A stretch of 64,000 bases of DNA, taken from assembly GCF_000266905.1 (NCBI RefSeq), contig NC_018027.1:372001-436000 (forward strand). The letters run 5' to 3'. The translations under genes were made by a program, and so were the position numbers. Shown here one piece after another: positions 9,834 to 18,419 of the stretch. The notes under the pieces were generated by a model. It was not told the DNA's origin and searched no databases. It saw nothing but the letters and a program-made list of their open reading frames with translations. This DNA is from Mycolicibacterium chubuense NBB4 (GTDB taxonomy: Bacteria > Actinomycetota > Actinomycetes > Mycobacteriales > Mycobacteriaceae). Within the stretch, counting starts at the first letter, position 1; the number at the start of each line of letters is the position of its first letter.

Positions 9834-9928
9834 TGGAGCGGATGACGGGAATCGAACTCGCGCGTTCAACTTGGGAAGCCGAAGCGAGCCGTCCACGAGT
9901 GACTCTGCCTGTTACACAACTGCATGGC
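9834..9928 (-). pseudogene. degenerate tRNA-Gly(CCC)-like sequence
   Basis: Read on the minus strand, bases 9834-9880 closely resemble the 3' half of the intact tRNA-Gly at 15174-15247. Shared elements are CCA, the T-arm core GGTTCGATTCCCGTCAT (here GAGTTCGATTCCCGTCAT) and the anticodon region CTTCCCAAG. Further 5', GCCATGCAGTTG near 9917-9928 resembles the tRNA 5' end GCCGATGTAGTTC, but about 20 extra bases separate the halves and the arms no longer pair. It is in the same orientation as the intact gene. It is either a decayed tRNA duplicate or an old attachment-site copy. Confidence 0.6.
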
Positions 9929-9975
9929 AGCGCTGAGCGACGTCTGGCGAGCGCGATGCGCCGTCGCCTCCGCGG

Positions 9976-11820
9976 TCAACCGCGTGACGATCCGTCGTAC
10001 ATCGAGTCGAGCAGCGACTCGAATTTGGTCTCGACGACCTTGCGCTTGACCTTCATGCTGGGCGTCAGCTCCCCCTCTTCGACCGACAGGTCGTGGTCGA
10101 GAATCCGAAAGTCCTTGATGGTCTCCCAGCGATTGAGTCGGCCGTTGAGCTCCTCAACGCACGTCTGCACGTACCTGTGGACTGCGGGGTCCTCGGCCAA
10201 CAAGGCGTAATCGGTGGCCGTAAGGGCCTGCGCCCGGCCCCACTGGGCCAGCGCTTCGGGATCCAGGGTGATCAGCGCGGTCGCGTAGTTGCGGCTGTTG
10301 CCATGGACCAGCATGTGGCTGGCCAGCGGACAGATCGCCTGGAACATGACCTCGATTGCCTGCGGCGCGATGTACTTGCCACCGGAAGTCTTGATCAGGT
10401 CCTTCTTCCGGTCGGTGATCCGCAGCCGGCCCGCCTCGTCGATCTCGCCGACGTCACCGGTGGCGAACCAGCCGTCGGCGTCCAGCGCCTCGGCCGTGGC
10501 GTCGGGCAGGTTGTGGTAGCCGCGCATCACCCCGGGACCCCGTACGAAGATCTCCCCGTCGTCCGCGATCTTGATCACGGTGCCGACAAGCGGCGGGCCC
10601 ACGAGCCCTATCGTCGGGTCCTCGGGGCGGCCGATGCAGCCCGCGGCACTGGTCTCGGTCAGTGCGTAGCCCTCGAGCACAGGCATCCCGGCGGCGGCGA
10701 ACCAGGCGGCGACGTCCCTCGAGAGGGCGGCGCTGCCCGAGACGAGGAAGCGGATCCGGCCGCCCAGCCGGGCGCGGATCTTCGACAGCACCAACCGGTC
10801 GGCCAACGCGTACTGCGCCTGGACCACCAGGCTCGGTCGGCGGCCCTGAAGCCGGGCCTGCAACGCCTTGCCGCCTACGCCGAAGGCCCAGGTAAACAAT
10901 CGGTACCTGACCCCACCCTCTTCCTGGCTGGTCTGCACGACCTTCGCGTGCACCTTCTCGAAGATCCGCGGGGGCCCCGCCATGAACGTCGGCCGGACCA
11001 CCGCGAGGTTCTCCACGATCTTGTCCATGCGGCCGTCGACGGCCGTGGGGAAGCCGATCTGCAGGTGAACCGCCTCCAGCATCTTGCCGAACGAGTGCGA
11101 CATCGGAAGCCATAGATAATGCAGGTCGCTGGGCGACACGAGGTCGATGGCCTCCACCCCGGCGCCGATGTACGTCCAGCAGCGGTGAGGCAGCTCCACG
11201 CCCTTGGGCCGGCCAGTGGTACCTGACGTGTAGATCAGCGTGGCCAGCTGCGCGGGCTGCACAGCGGCCACCGCCTCGTCGACTGCGGTCGGGTGCTCGA
11301 TGAGGTGCTTGGCACCCAAGGCCTGCAGGTCCTGCAGGCTCACCACCCACTCGCCGTCCGCCTCGCCGTCGAACGTGACGACCCGGAACACATCGGGTAT
11401 GTGGTCCCGCTGGGCGCGCAGCTTCGCGATTTGAGTGTCGTCCTCCGCGAAGACGATCCGCGATCCGCTGTCGGAGAGGATGAAGGCGACGTCCTCGCCG
11501 CCGGTCGAGGGGTAGACGGCGGTCGTGGCAGCGCCCGCGCACATGATTGCAAGATCCGCGTACAGCCACTCGATGCGGGTGGCGCTCGCAATAGCCACCC
11601 GCTCCTCGGGCTGTATTCCCAGCGCGAGCAAACCGGCGGCCGTGGCCTTGACCGTCTCCGCAGTCTGCCTCCAGCTCACGGACGCCCAGCCACCGTTGGT
11701 CGGGAAACGGAACGCCTCGGCTTCGGGCATCGCCGCGACCCGCTCGTAGAACATCCGGGCCACCGACACCGCCGGCGTCGGGTAGCCGCTGGTGTCCGCC
11801 GTGCCGGCGGTCGTCCTCAT
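9976..11820 (-). CDS. fadD: long-chain fatty-acid--CoA ligase (AMP-forming, FadD15-like)
   Basis: The product is 614 residues and full length for long-chain acyl-CoA synthetases. The AMP-binding signature YTSGTTGRPKG lies near residue 204. GYALTETSA, TGDVGEID and the linker motif DRKKDLIKTSGGKY follow in the usual order. The enzyme makes an acyl-AMP and then an acyl-CoA from a fatty acid, ATP and CoA, at the membrane or in the cytosol. The ATG at 11820 lies only 19 bases from an IS21-family element. The likely Shine-Dalgarno GAGGA is the target site duplicated by that insertion, so the native promoter has been displaced 2.5 kb upstream. Confidence 0.9.
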   Translation of the reverse strand: MRTTAGTADTSGYPTPAVSVARMFYERVAAMPEAEAFRFPTNGGWASVSWRQTAETVKATAAGLLALGIQPEERVAIASATRIEWLYADLAIMCAGAATTAVYPSTGGEDVAFILSDSGSRIVFAEDDTQIAKLRAQRDHIPDVFRVVTFDGEADGEWVVSLQDLQALGAKHLIEHPTAVDEAVAAVQPAQLATLIYTSGTTGRPKGVELPHRCWTYIGAGVEAIDLVSPSDLHYLWLPMSHSFGKMLEAVHLQIGFPTAVDGRMDKIVENLAVVRPTFMAGPPRIFEKVHAKVVQTSQEEGGVRYRLFTWAFGVGGKALQARLQGRRPSLVVQAQYALADRLVLSKIRARLGGRIRFLVSGSAALSRDVAAWFAAAGMPVLEGYALTETSAAGCIGRPEDPTIGLVGPPLVGTVIKIADDGEIFVRGPGVMRGYHNLPDATAEALDADGWFATGDVGEIDEAGRLRITDRKKDLIKTSGGKYIAPQAIEVMFQAICPLASHMLVHGNSRNYATALITLDPEALAQWGRAQALTATDYALLAEDPAVHRYVQTCVEELNGRLNRWETIKDFRILDHDLSVEEGELTPSMKVKRKVVETKFESLLDSMYDGSSRG

Positions 11821-11834
11821 CGCGATTTCTCGGT

Positions 11835-11839
11835 TCCTC
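11835..11839. repeat. 5-bp target-site duplication, left copy (TCCTC)
   Basis: TCCTC directly abuts the left end of the IS (TGTCAATGG...) and is repeated at 14397-14401. Five-base duplications fit the IS21 family. On the minus strand this reads GAGGA, which is the best Shine-Dalgarno candidate for fadD. Confidence 0.8.
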
Positions 11840-11893
11840 TGTCAATGGCCAAGTTGATGTCCCCGCTGGTGGCCAGATAAAAGTCCCCACCCC
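11840..11893. repeat. left terminal inverted repeat of the IS21-family element
   Basis: The reverse complement of this stretch matches the beginning of the right end (from 14319) over about 48 positions with only a few mismatches. It includes one CCACCAG-GGGGAC unit. Confidence 0.8.
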
Positions 11894-11905
11894 GTGCGGT
11901 AGTTC

Positions 11906-12718
11906 CTAGGTTGGCTTGGATTGCTCCTTTCGGTGTTTGGCGTCTTTCATGCGGTAGGAGTCGCCGTCGGTGATGACGACGGTGGCGTGGTGAAGGAGCC
12001 GGTCGAGGATGCTGACGGCGGTGGTCTGCTCGGGCAGGAATCGGCCCCACTGCTCGAAGGGCCAGTGCGATCCGATGGCCAAAGACCGGCGTTCGTAGGC
12101 GCCGGCGACGAGGCGGAACAGCAGCTGGGTGCCGGTGTCGTCGAGTGGGGCGAAGCCGAGTTCGTCGAGGATGATCAGATCGGTCCGGAGCAGGGATTCG
12201 ATGATCTTGCCGACGGTGTTGCCGGCCAGGCCGCGGTAGAGGGTCTCGACGAGGTCGGCGGCGGTGAAGTAGCGGACCTTGAGTCCGGCGTGGATCGCCG
12301 CGGTCCCCAACCCGATCAGCGTGTGGGACTTTCCTGTCCCTGCCGGTCCGATGATCGCCAGGTTCTGTTGGGTGTGAATCCATTCCAGGTTCGACAGGTA
12401 GTCGAAGGTCTTCGCCGGGATCGAGGACGCGGCCACGTTGAATGACTCCAACGTCTTGGGGACGGGGAACGCCGCGGCCTTGAGTCGGTTGACGACGTTG
12501 GAGGCGTCGCGGGCGGCCAGTTCGGTTTCGACCAGTGTCCGTAGCACTTCCTCGGGGGTCCAGCGTTGGGTCTTGGCGGTGATCAGTACCTCGGGTGCGG
12601 TGCGTCGCACGGCGGCCAGCTTCAGCCGTCGCAGCCCGGCATCCAGATCGGCGGGCAGCGGTGGAACCGACGGTGGTGCAACGAGTTCGGTGGCGGTGAC
12701 CGATGGGGTCTCGGTCAC
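11906..12718 (-). CDS. istB: IS21-family helper ATPase IstB
   Basis: The product is 270 residues. An AAA+ core is visible: Walker A GPAGTGKSHTL near residue 125 and Walker B LIILDELGF near residue 185. This is followed by the family segment ERRSLAIGSHWPFEQW. IstB is the regulatory ATPase that remodels target DNA for the IstA transposase. It is encoded in the same operon as istA with an ATGA overlap. It appears intact, with the usual length for the family. Confidence 0.93.
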   Translation of the reverse strand: MTETPSVTATELVAPPSVPPLPADLDAGLRRLKLAAVRRTAPEVLITAKTQRWTPEEVLRTLVETELAARDASNVVNRLKAAAFPVPKTLESFNVAASSIPAKTFDYLSNLEWIHTQQNLAIIGPAGTGKSHTLIGLGTAAIHAGLKVRYFTAADLVETLYRGLAGNTVGKIIESLLRTDLIILDELGFAPLDDTGTQLLFRLVAGAYERRSLAIGSHWPFEQWGRFLPEQTTAVSILDRLLHHATVVITDGDSYRMKDAKHRKEQSKPT

Positions 12719-14283
12719 GGGATCACCTCGCCGTCGACCATGGTGCTGACTTTGTAGGCGTCCAGCGATCGGGTCGGTGCCACCGGCAGATCCAGGATGA
12801 GTGCATCGCCGGCGGGGCGGGGCTGCGGTGTTCCGGTGCCGGCGGCCAGGATGGACCGCACGTCGGCGGCCCGAAACCGGCGGAAGGCCACCGCCCGGTG
12901 CAGTGCGGCGACCAGGGCCGCCTCGCCGTGAGCGGCTCCGAGGGCGAGCAGGATCTCGAGCTCGGCTCCGAGGCGGGTGTTGCCGATCGCCGCCGCACCG
13001 ACGAGGAACGCCTGCGCGTCGGCGCCCAGATCGCAGAACTGTCTTTCCACGGTGGTCTTCGGTCGCGGCCCGCGACTGGGTGCCGGGCGGGGCCCGTCGT
13101 AGTGCTCGTCGAGGATCGAGGTGCCGCCGGGGGCGAGGAGTTCGTGTTCGGCCACGATCACCCCGGTCGCGGGTTCGAGCAGGACGATCGCGCCGTGGTC
13201 GACGACCACGGCCACCGTCGATCCGATCAGTCGGGTGGGTACCGAGTAGCGGGCCGACCCGTACCGGACACAGGACAGTCGATCGACTTTGCGCAGCACC
13301 GACGGTGCCCCGATCTGCAACCTCAGCGATGGGAGTGGTTGCAGCAGTTCACATTCAACGCCGAGTCGCTCGTCGGGGACCGCGCAGATCTCCGAATGAA
13401 TCGCGGCGTTGACCTCCGCGCACCACGACAGGGCCGCGGCGTTCGCCTCGCGCAGCGTGACCGGCGTGCCGGCGACGGCGGCCTCGGTCAACAACGGCAC
13501 GGCCAGGTCGTCCTGGGCGTAGCCGCACAGGTGTTCCACGATGCCCTTGGACTGCGGGTCGGCGGCGTGACAGAAATCGGGAGCGAAACCGTAGTGGCCG
13601 GCCAGCCGGATGTAGTCCGGGGTCGGCACGACGACGTTGGCGACCACGCCGCCTTTGAGGCAGGCCATCCGATCGGCCAGCACGCGGGCAGGGACACCGC
13701 CGATCGCGGCCAGCGCCTCGGCGATCAACGCCAACGTCGTGGACGCCTTCTGGTCGGTGGCGAATCGGACGAAGCGCCACCTCGAGAACGCCAGCACCGC
13801 GCAGAACAGGAACAGTCCCGGCGCGGCCTCGGCCCAGTCGATCACCAGATACTGCCCCGGCTCCCACACCGCCGGACGGCGACCACGATGATTAGCACTG
13901 CGCCACAACGCTTTCGCATCGGCGACCAGCCGCCGGAAGTTGCGTGCCGAGCCCTGGTAGCCGGCAGCACGGGCAATCGGCAACAGCCGCTTCGCCGAGA
14001 TCCGACCCTTCGACTTCTCGACCCGCTCGGCGACAAGATCGGTCACCGCATCGTAGTTATGGCCGCGTTCAACCCGCGGCGCCGGAACCACACCGGCCTG
14101 GTCGGCTTCGAACTTGGCGACGACCCTTCTGACGGTCTTATGGGTGGTGCCGCACTGCTCGGCGGCGGCTCGGTAGGACCCGAGTTGTTGGTAGGCGGAA
14201 ATGATGTCCATGCGGTCCCTCGCAGACTTCAATGGAACTCCCCGATGGTGGTGGCGATTGGTTGGCGCCTTCACCGTCACCAT
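12715..14283 (-). CDS. istA: IS21-family transposase IstA
   Basis: The product is 522 residues. The N-terminal helix-turn-helix (IISAYQQLGSYRAAAEQCGT) is followed by a DDE integrase core: Asp in LVIDWAEA, Asp in VLADRM and Glu in SKGIVEHLCG. A C-terminal Mu-transposase-like domain follows. IstA cuts and joins the element ends. The ATG at 14283 was used; a start at MDIISAY slightly downstream is also possible. The frame is open throughout, so the element should be active unless silenced. Confidence 0.93.
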   Translation of the reverse strand: MVTVKAPTNRHHHRGVPLKSARDRMDIISAYQQLGSYRAAAEQCGTTHKTVRRVVAKFEADQAGVVPAPRVERGHNYDAVTDLVAERVEKSKGRISAKRLLPIARAAGYQGSARNFRRLVADAKALWRSANHRGRRPAVWEPGQYLVIDWAEAAPGLFLFCAVLAFSRWRFVRFATDQKASTTLALIAEALAAIGGVPARVLADRMACLKGGVVANVVVPTPDYIRLAGHYGFAPDFCHAADPQSKGIVEHLCGYAQDDLAVPLLTEAAVAGTPVTLREANAAALSWCAEVNAAIHSEICAVPDERLGVECELLQPLPSLRLQIGAPSVLRKVDRLSCVRYGSARYSVPTRLIGSTVAVVVDHGAIVLLEPATGVIVAEHELLAPGGTSILDEHYDGPRPAPSRGPRPKTTVERQFCDLGADAQAFLVGAAAIGNTRLGAELEILLALGAAHGEAALVAALHRAVAFRRFRAADVRSILAAGTGTPQPRPAGDALILDLPVAPTRSLDAYKVSTMVDGEVIP

Positions 14284-14318
14284 CGGGGCCCACAGTTCCT
14301 GATCGACACGACGAACAC

Positions 14319-14396
14319 GGGGTGGGGACTTTTATCTGGCCACCAGTGGGGACCTCCACTTGGCCACCAGTGGGGACTTTTTCATGGCCACGGACA
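14319..14396. repeat. right terminal repeats of the IS21-family element
   Basis: Two near-identical TGGCCACCAGTGGGGAC units (about 14337-14353 and 14361-14377) and a partial third (TGGCCACGGACA) lie in tandem. The first 48 or so bases are an inverted match to the left end. Confidence 0.8.
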
Positions 14397-14401
14397 TCCT
14401 C
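14397..14401. repeat. 5-bp target-site duplication, right copy (TCCTC)
   Basis: This is the second copy of the TCCTC found at 11835-11839, immediately outside the right end of the IS. Confidence 0.8.
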
Positions 14402-14683
14402 GCTCCACCGTTTCCAGTCCGGCAGAGAGTATGCGCCAGGCAGTTCATGCACGTGGCAGTCCTGCCGCGGCTCCGACTCCACACGGTTGCTGAGCGCGAC
14501 GCTAGGGCAATTCGTCCCAGACTCACCCTCGCAAGTAACAGGTGCTCCGTAGGTGGGCCTGAATGAGCCGGGTCAGAGCACGAGCTGTCTCACAACTCGA
14601 CGAGCTGAGGCACGGGGTTCGACCGTTAGGAAGGCCCGCTCAAGTACTTGTCCTGCGTCCCTCATTCGGGAACGCCAGCGTCC
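14402..14683. other. displaced upstream region of fadD
   Basis: These roughly 280 bases were next to the fadD start before the IS entered, because removing the element and one TCCTC copy joins 14402 to the fadD leader. No gene is visible. A fadD promoter on the minus strand may lie here but I cannot name a -10 or -35 box with confidence. Confidence 0.4.
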
Positions 14684-14935
14684 CTACTCGGTCTCAGTCG
14701 GCTCGGTCTCAGTCGGCTTCTTCGCCTTGTCAACGACGTCGGCCGCAATTTCAAGGCCCTTTTCGGTCGCATGGGTGGCGATATCGCCTGCCGCCTTGAG
14801 AATTTTGGCCAAGCCGCCCTTGAGATCACCGCCGAGTATCTGCTCGGCGCCCTCCACGATTTCGCCCGATTTCGCTACCGACTTGTTCGCGATATCGCTG
14901 GCCTTTTCTTCAATTCCATCCTGTTCGTCGCTCAT
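14684..14935 (-). CDS. small acidic helical protein of unknown function
   Basis: The product is 83 residues from the ATG at 14935, chosen because GGAAGGAG lies 7-8 nt upstream. It starts MSDEQDGIEEKASDIANKS and is rich in Glu, Asp, Lys and Ala, with alternating pattern typical of amphipathic helices. It ends in a duplicated PTETE. The composition recalls CsbD-like or stress-associated small proteins, but no family signature is certain. It lies just downstream (in tRNA orientation) of the tRNA-Gly gene, inside the segment bounded by the two tRNA-Gly sequences. Confidence 0.6.
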   Translation of the reverse strand: MSDEQDGIEEKASDIANKSVAKSGEIVEGAEQILGGDLKGGLAKILKAAGDIATHATEKGLEIAADVVDKAKKPTETEPTETE

Positions 14936-15173
14936 GGCGACTCCTTCCGTAATCGGAGGCACATTCACGCTACGCCCGGGCGCTGCCGGACCGAAACATG
15001 TTGGCTCGCCTCGTGCGGCCTTTGCAGCCTTGCGGGCGATGTAGGTGTAGGTGCGTTAGGACGGTCGAGGGTCGCCGGGGCGGGGCAGAGCTGCCGTCGG
15101 ACGACCAGGGTCTCACTCGCATGTCCCGCGTCTGCCGCCACAGTGGTTCGAACACCATTCGCGCTGGTCACAT

Positions 15174-15247
15174 TGGAGCCGATGACGGGAATCGAACCCG
15201 CGTATTCAGCTTGGGAAGCTGATGTTCTGCCATTGAACTACATCGGC
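15174..15247 (-). tRNA. tRNA-Gly (anticodon CCC)
   Basis: On the minus strand the acceptor stem GCCGATG pairs with CATCGGC. The D-arm has GTTC...GAAC, and the anticodon arm TCAGC-TTCCCAA-GCTGA gives anticodon CCC. The T-arm GCGGGTTCGATTCCCGT is standard. CCA is encoded at the 3' end (15174-15176). All four arms pair, so the gene is intact. It lies just upstream of dcd on the opposite strand. Confidence 0.95.
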
Positions 15248-15370
15248 CTGTTCGAAGCAGAAGGCTAACACGCGCCGCGGCCGCACCGAGTGTGCGCTCA
15301 GAGCGAGAATCCGGCCCGTTGGCCGCCCTGTGCGCACACTGGGCAAGAGTGCGGCGGCTACGCTCGTGCG

Positions 15371-15943
15371 GTGCTGCTCTCCGACCGCGACATCCGGGCC
15401 GAGATCCAGGCAGGCAGGCTCGGGGTCGACCCGTTCGACGACAGCCTGATCCAGCCCTCCAGCGTCGACGTCCGCCTCGACAACCTGTTCCGGGTCTTCA
15501 ACAACACCCGCTACACCCACATCGACCCGGCGCAGCGCCAGGACGACCTGACCAGCCTCGTCGAGCCCAAGGAAGGGGAGCCGTTCGTCCTGCATCCGGG
15601 TGAGTTCGTGCTCGGGGCGACGCTGGAACGCTGCACCCTGCCCGACGACCTGGCGGGCCGGCTGGAGGGCAAGTCCTCGCTGGGCCGTCTCGGGCTGCTC
15701 ACCCACTCGACCGCGGGATTCATCGACCCCGGCTTCTCCGGACACATCACCCTCGAGCTGTCGAACGTCGCGAACCTGCCCATCACACTGTGGCCCGGGA
15801 TGAAGATCGGGCAGCTGTGCCTGTTGCGCCTCACCAGCCCCGCCGAACACCCTTACGGCAGCTCCAAAGTGGGATCGAAATACCAGGGGCAGCGCGGCCC
15901 GACGCCGTCGCGCTCGTATCAGAACTTCATCAAATCGGACTGA
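15371..15943 (+). CDS. dcd: dCTP deaminase (bifunctional dCTP deaminase/dUTPase type)
   Basis: The product is 190 residues from the GTG at 15371, exactly the length I recall for the M. tuberculosis protein. It begins [17 protein letters not shown] and has the family core [23 protein letters not shown] (Ser and Arg of the trimer active site) and [19 protein letters not shown] with the catalytic Glu. It converts dCTP to dUTP, and in mycobacteria on to dUMP, feeding thymidylate synthesis. The region before the GTG has no strong ribosome binding site, so leaderless translation is possible. Confidence 0.95.
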   Translation: MLLSDRDIRAEIQAGRLGVDPFDDSLIQPSSVDVRLDNLFRVFNNTRYTHIDPAQRQDDLTSLVEPKEGEPFVLHPGEFVLGATLERCTLPDDLAGRLEGKSSLGRLGLLTHSTAGFIDPGFSGHITLELSNVANLPITLWPGMKIGQLCLLRLTSPAEHPYGSSKVGSKYQGQRGPTPSRSYQNFIKSD

Positions 15944-16192
15944 TCCGCGACGCCGCGAGCGGGAAGAAATCGTCACAGACGAATCGTTGAGGAAGCGGGT
16001 AATCTCAGAAACACCGGCGCTACCGGTCATTCGTGCCGCCGCGTTCCGGCCAGGTTCTTCACCCGCGGTCAGCTAACAGTATGAGATGTAACGCACCAGC
16101 TGATCGCGTCGATGAAGTAACTAGTCGTCGGCTCGCGCGCCTCGGTGAGCAGTGGCGACCACCAGGCTGCAGCAAACTTTTGGAGGGGATAA

Positions 16193-17725
16193 GTGGACAT
16201 CGTATTAGGTGTGTCGATGACACCTACGACGGTCCGCATGGTGCTGGTCGAGGGCGAAAAGGCCGATGGTGTCACCGTCGACCACGATGTCTTCGACGTC
16301 ACCAGTGTCGAAGGTTCAGCAAACGTCGCGGACCAGGTTGTGGCGGCGGTGCTCGGCACCAAGGAAAGTGCGGAGACCGGCGGTCATCACCTCAGATCGA
16401 TCGGTGTCACGTGGAGCGACCACGCCGAAGCCGCCGCGCTTCGGGACGCGCTCTCGGCTCAGGGGATCGACGACGTCATGCTGGTCTCCGAGGGCCATGC
16501 TGCGGCGTCGCTGGCCCAGGCAGTCGGGCGCGCCGTCGGGTACGACACCACCGCGCTGCTCTTCGTCAATCGCGACACCGCCACGTTGTCGGTCGTGCAG
16601 ACCGACGACGGCTCGGTGGTGAAGGTTCTCAGCCGCACCCTGCACAGTGCCGACGCGATGGCCGTGCTGACCGAGATGGCCGAAGCCGTCGCATCGCAGG
16701 ACTCCCCGCCGCAGGGCCTGTTCGTGGTGGGCTCCGGTGTGGACGTCAGCTCGGTGAAAGCGCATCTCGAGCACCTCGTCTCCCTGCCCGTCAACGCGCC
16801 CGACGATGCGGAGCTGGCGCTGGCCCGCGGAGCCGCACTGGCATCGGCGGCTGCGCCGGCGTTCGAGGCGATGACGGTCGGACTTGCGTATTCGCAAGAT
16901 CCTGATGACGGCACGACGGCCGGTTCGGCGTATGCAGGCCTGGCCGCCGCGGCGACGGAAGTGGCTCCCGCCGGCGAAGGCGAGGTCGACGAATTCGCAC
17001 CGACGGAGATCCGTCCCATCGAGGAGGGGCGTAAGCCGTTCCTGCTCGTGGGCAGCGCGCTGACGTCGGTGTTCGTCCTCGGGGTTGTCGCGCTGGTCAT
17101 CTCGCTGGCCGTCAGCATCCGCCCCACCGCCGATCAGCGGCCCAGCCCTGCTCAGAGCGCCATCGCGCCCAGCAGTCAGATCCCGGCGCCGCCCAAGCCC
17201 GTGCAGCAGGAAGCCGCTAAGCCGCCTGCCCCGCCGCCGGCCGCGGAGACCATCAAAGCGCCGGAGCCCGTAGCGGTGGAGCAGGCGCCGGCACCGCAGC
17301 AGGCACCCCGAACCGTGTTCGTCGAAAAGCCGGCTCCGGCACCTGCTGCGCACATACCGGCGCCCGCTCCCGCCGCGCCGGCTCCCGCCCCTGCTCCGGC
17401 CGCGCCGGCGCCTGCACCGGTCCCCGCTGCTCCGGTCGTGCCGGCACCGCCGGCAGTCGCGCCGCAACAGCAGTGGCCGCGATGGTCGCCGCAGCCGCCC
17501 TCGTACCCGTACGAGCCTGTCCAGCAGGTGCCCGAGTATCCGTCCAGTCCGTACAGCCCGCCGTGGCAGCAGGCACCCCCGCAGCCACAGTGGCCGGGAG
17601 GCGGCGGCTACTACCCTGGTGGCGGAGACAACTCCGGCGGAGGCCGGGGAGGCGATTACGGCCACGGCCCTTCGCGCCGCGGCAACTGCTTCCTGATCTT
17701 CTGCGGGCCGGGCGGACGCGGCTAG
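16193..17725 (+). CDS. DUF7159-like membrane-anchored protein with Pro/Ala-rich tail
   Basis: The product is 510 residues from the GTG at 16193, with GGAGGGG 5 nt upstream. The N-terminal ~230 residues (MDIVLGVSMTPTTVRMVLVEG) look like a reduced actin/Hsp70-type ATPase fold: GVSMTPTTVRM stands where DnaK has its phosphate-1 loop. One membrane helix (about residues 281-303, FLLVGSALTSVFVLGVVALVISLAV) follows. The outer part is Pro/Ala-rich with PAPA repeats, then Gly/Tyr-rich, and ends with two Cys (GNCFLIFCGPGGRG). It shares the layout of the two Hsp70-like proteins beside iniBAC. The function is unknown. Confidence 0.75.
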   Translation: MDIVLGVSMTPTTVRMVLVEGEKADGVTVDHDVFDVTSVEGSANVADQVVAAVLGTKESAETGGHHLRSIGVTWSDHAEAAALRDALSAQGIDDVMLVSEGHAAASLAQAVGRAVGYDTTALLFVNRDTATLSVVQTDDGSVVKVLSRTLHSADAMAVLTEMAEAVASQDSPPQGLFVVGSGVDVSSVKAHLEHLVSLPVNAPDDAELALARGAALASAAAPAFEAMTVGLAYSQDPDDGTTAGSAYAGLAAAATEVAPAGEGEVDEFAPTEIRPIEEGRKPFLLVGSALTSVFVLGVVALVISLAVSIRPTADQRPSPAQSAIAPSSQIPAPPKPVQQEAAKPPAPPPAAETIKAPEPVAVEQAPAPQQAPRTVFVEKPAPAPAAHIPAPAPAAPAPAPAPAAPAPAPVPAAPVVPAPPAVAPQQQWPRWSPQPPSYPYEPVQQVPEYPSSPYSPPWQQAPPQPQWPGGGGYYPGGGDNSGGGRGGDYGHGPSRRGNCFLIFCGPGGRG

Positions 17726-17737
17726 CCGCGGTTCGCG

Positions 17738-18406
17738 TTACGCGGCCGGGTTCGGCACCGACGGCCACTGCAGTTCGGGCAGCGGCCGCAGGCAGATCTC
17801 GGCGGCTTCGCCGGCGTCAACGCCGTACAGCCGCAACAGATCCTCGGTCACTCTGTCGGCGGTAGCGCCGTCGTCGCGGTCGGGCTCGTTGCGGATGACG
17901 GTGCCCATGGCGATCAACGCTCCGCCCGCCAGGGCGAGCGCAAGAGCAGGGTCGTCGTGGTGGAACCGGCCGGCGTCGATCGCGGCCCGGATGTCGCGCA
18001 GGGCCCTCGGCGCCAATCCGCGATCCGAGCCGAACAGCGCCATGGCGTTGGCGAGCAGGATGTCGCTTTCCCGCGGGCGCGCCCTGAACATCCGGCCCGT
18101 CAGTCGGAAGCTGCACGCGAACGTCTCGGCGGGATCCTCGATCGAGGCAGTGAGGTGGTCGAGCATCGCGCCGTGCGCGTCGAGCACATCGGCCACCGCG
18201 GCTTCGAAGAGCTGCTCCTTGCTCTGGAAATGGTTGTAGAAGGATCCCATTCCGACATCGGCGGCCTGGGTGATCTCGAGGACGGGCACGGCCGTCTTGC
18301 CCGCGGCGATGAAGCCCTGCGCCGCCGTGATCAGCGCGGCTCGGGTGCGCTGCTTGCGGCGTTCCAGGCGATTGGTCGGCTGCGCGCTTTGCTCCGGCAT
18401 GCCCAC
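17738..18406 (-). CDS. TetR-family transcriptional repressor of the adjacent aromatic operon
   Basis: The product is 222 residues from the GTG at 18406 (an ATG at 18400 is also possible). The N-terminal helix-turn-helix is RTRAALITAAQGFIAAG...ITQAADVGMGSFYNHFQSKEQLF. The C-terminal ligand domain is not recognisable by motif. It is divergent from the dioxygenase-hydrolase-monooxygenase operon, with two inverted repeats TGAYGA-TT-TCGTCA in the 90-bp gap. By family precedent it represses the operon and itself until an aromatic substrate or intermediate binds. Confidence 0.88.
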   Translation of the reverse strand: MGMPEQSAQPTNRLERRKQRTRAALITAAQGFIAAGKTAVPVLEITQAADVGMGSFYNHFQSKEQLFEAAVADVLDAHGAMLDHLTASIEDPAETFACSFRLTGRMFRARPRESDILLANAMALFGSDRGLAPRALRDIRAAIDAGRFHHDDPALALALAGGALIAMGTVIRNEPDRDDGATADRVTEDLLRLYGVDAGEAAEICLRPLPELQWPSVPNPAA

Positions 18407-18419
18407 ATCGTCTCACAAC

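Larger units (their letters stand above)
11840..14396 (-). mobile_element. complete IS21-family insertion sequence (istA-istB)
   Basis: The 2557-bp element carries IstA and IstB genes with overlapping ends. Its termini are imperfect inverted repeats: 11840-11893 on the left and 14319-14396 on the right share the run GGGGTGGGGACTTTTATCTG followed by GCCACCAG. The right end holds further copies of TGGCCACCAGTGGGGAC, the multiple terminal repeats typical of IS21 transposase binding sites. The ends are TGT...ACA and a 5-bp duplication TCCTC flanks the element. Intact reading frames, ends and duplication suggest a recent insertion. Confidence 0.92.

Noticed and set aside
12703..14493. 596-codon frame opposite istA
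   Set aside because: IstA has a full DDE core and helix-turn-helix on the other strand; the plus frame has no motif.
15110..15172. tRNA-like T-loop text (GGTTCGAAC) just beside tRNA-Gly
   Set aside because: The flanking bases do not pair into an acceptor, D or anticodon arm; only a short palindrome TGGTTCGAACA is present.
9834..15174. Prophage or integrative element with a recombinase
   Set aside because: No integrase, excisionase or phage gene is visible in the segment; only the tRNA-like repeats support integration.
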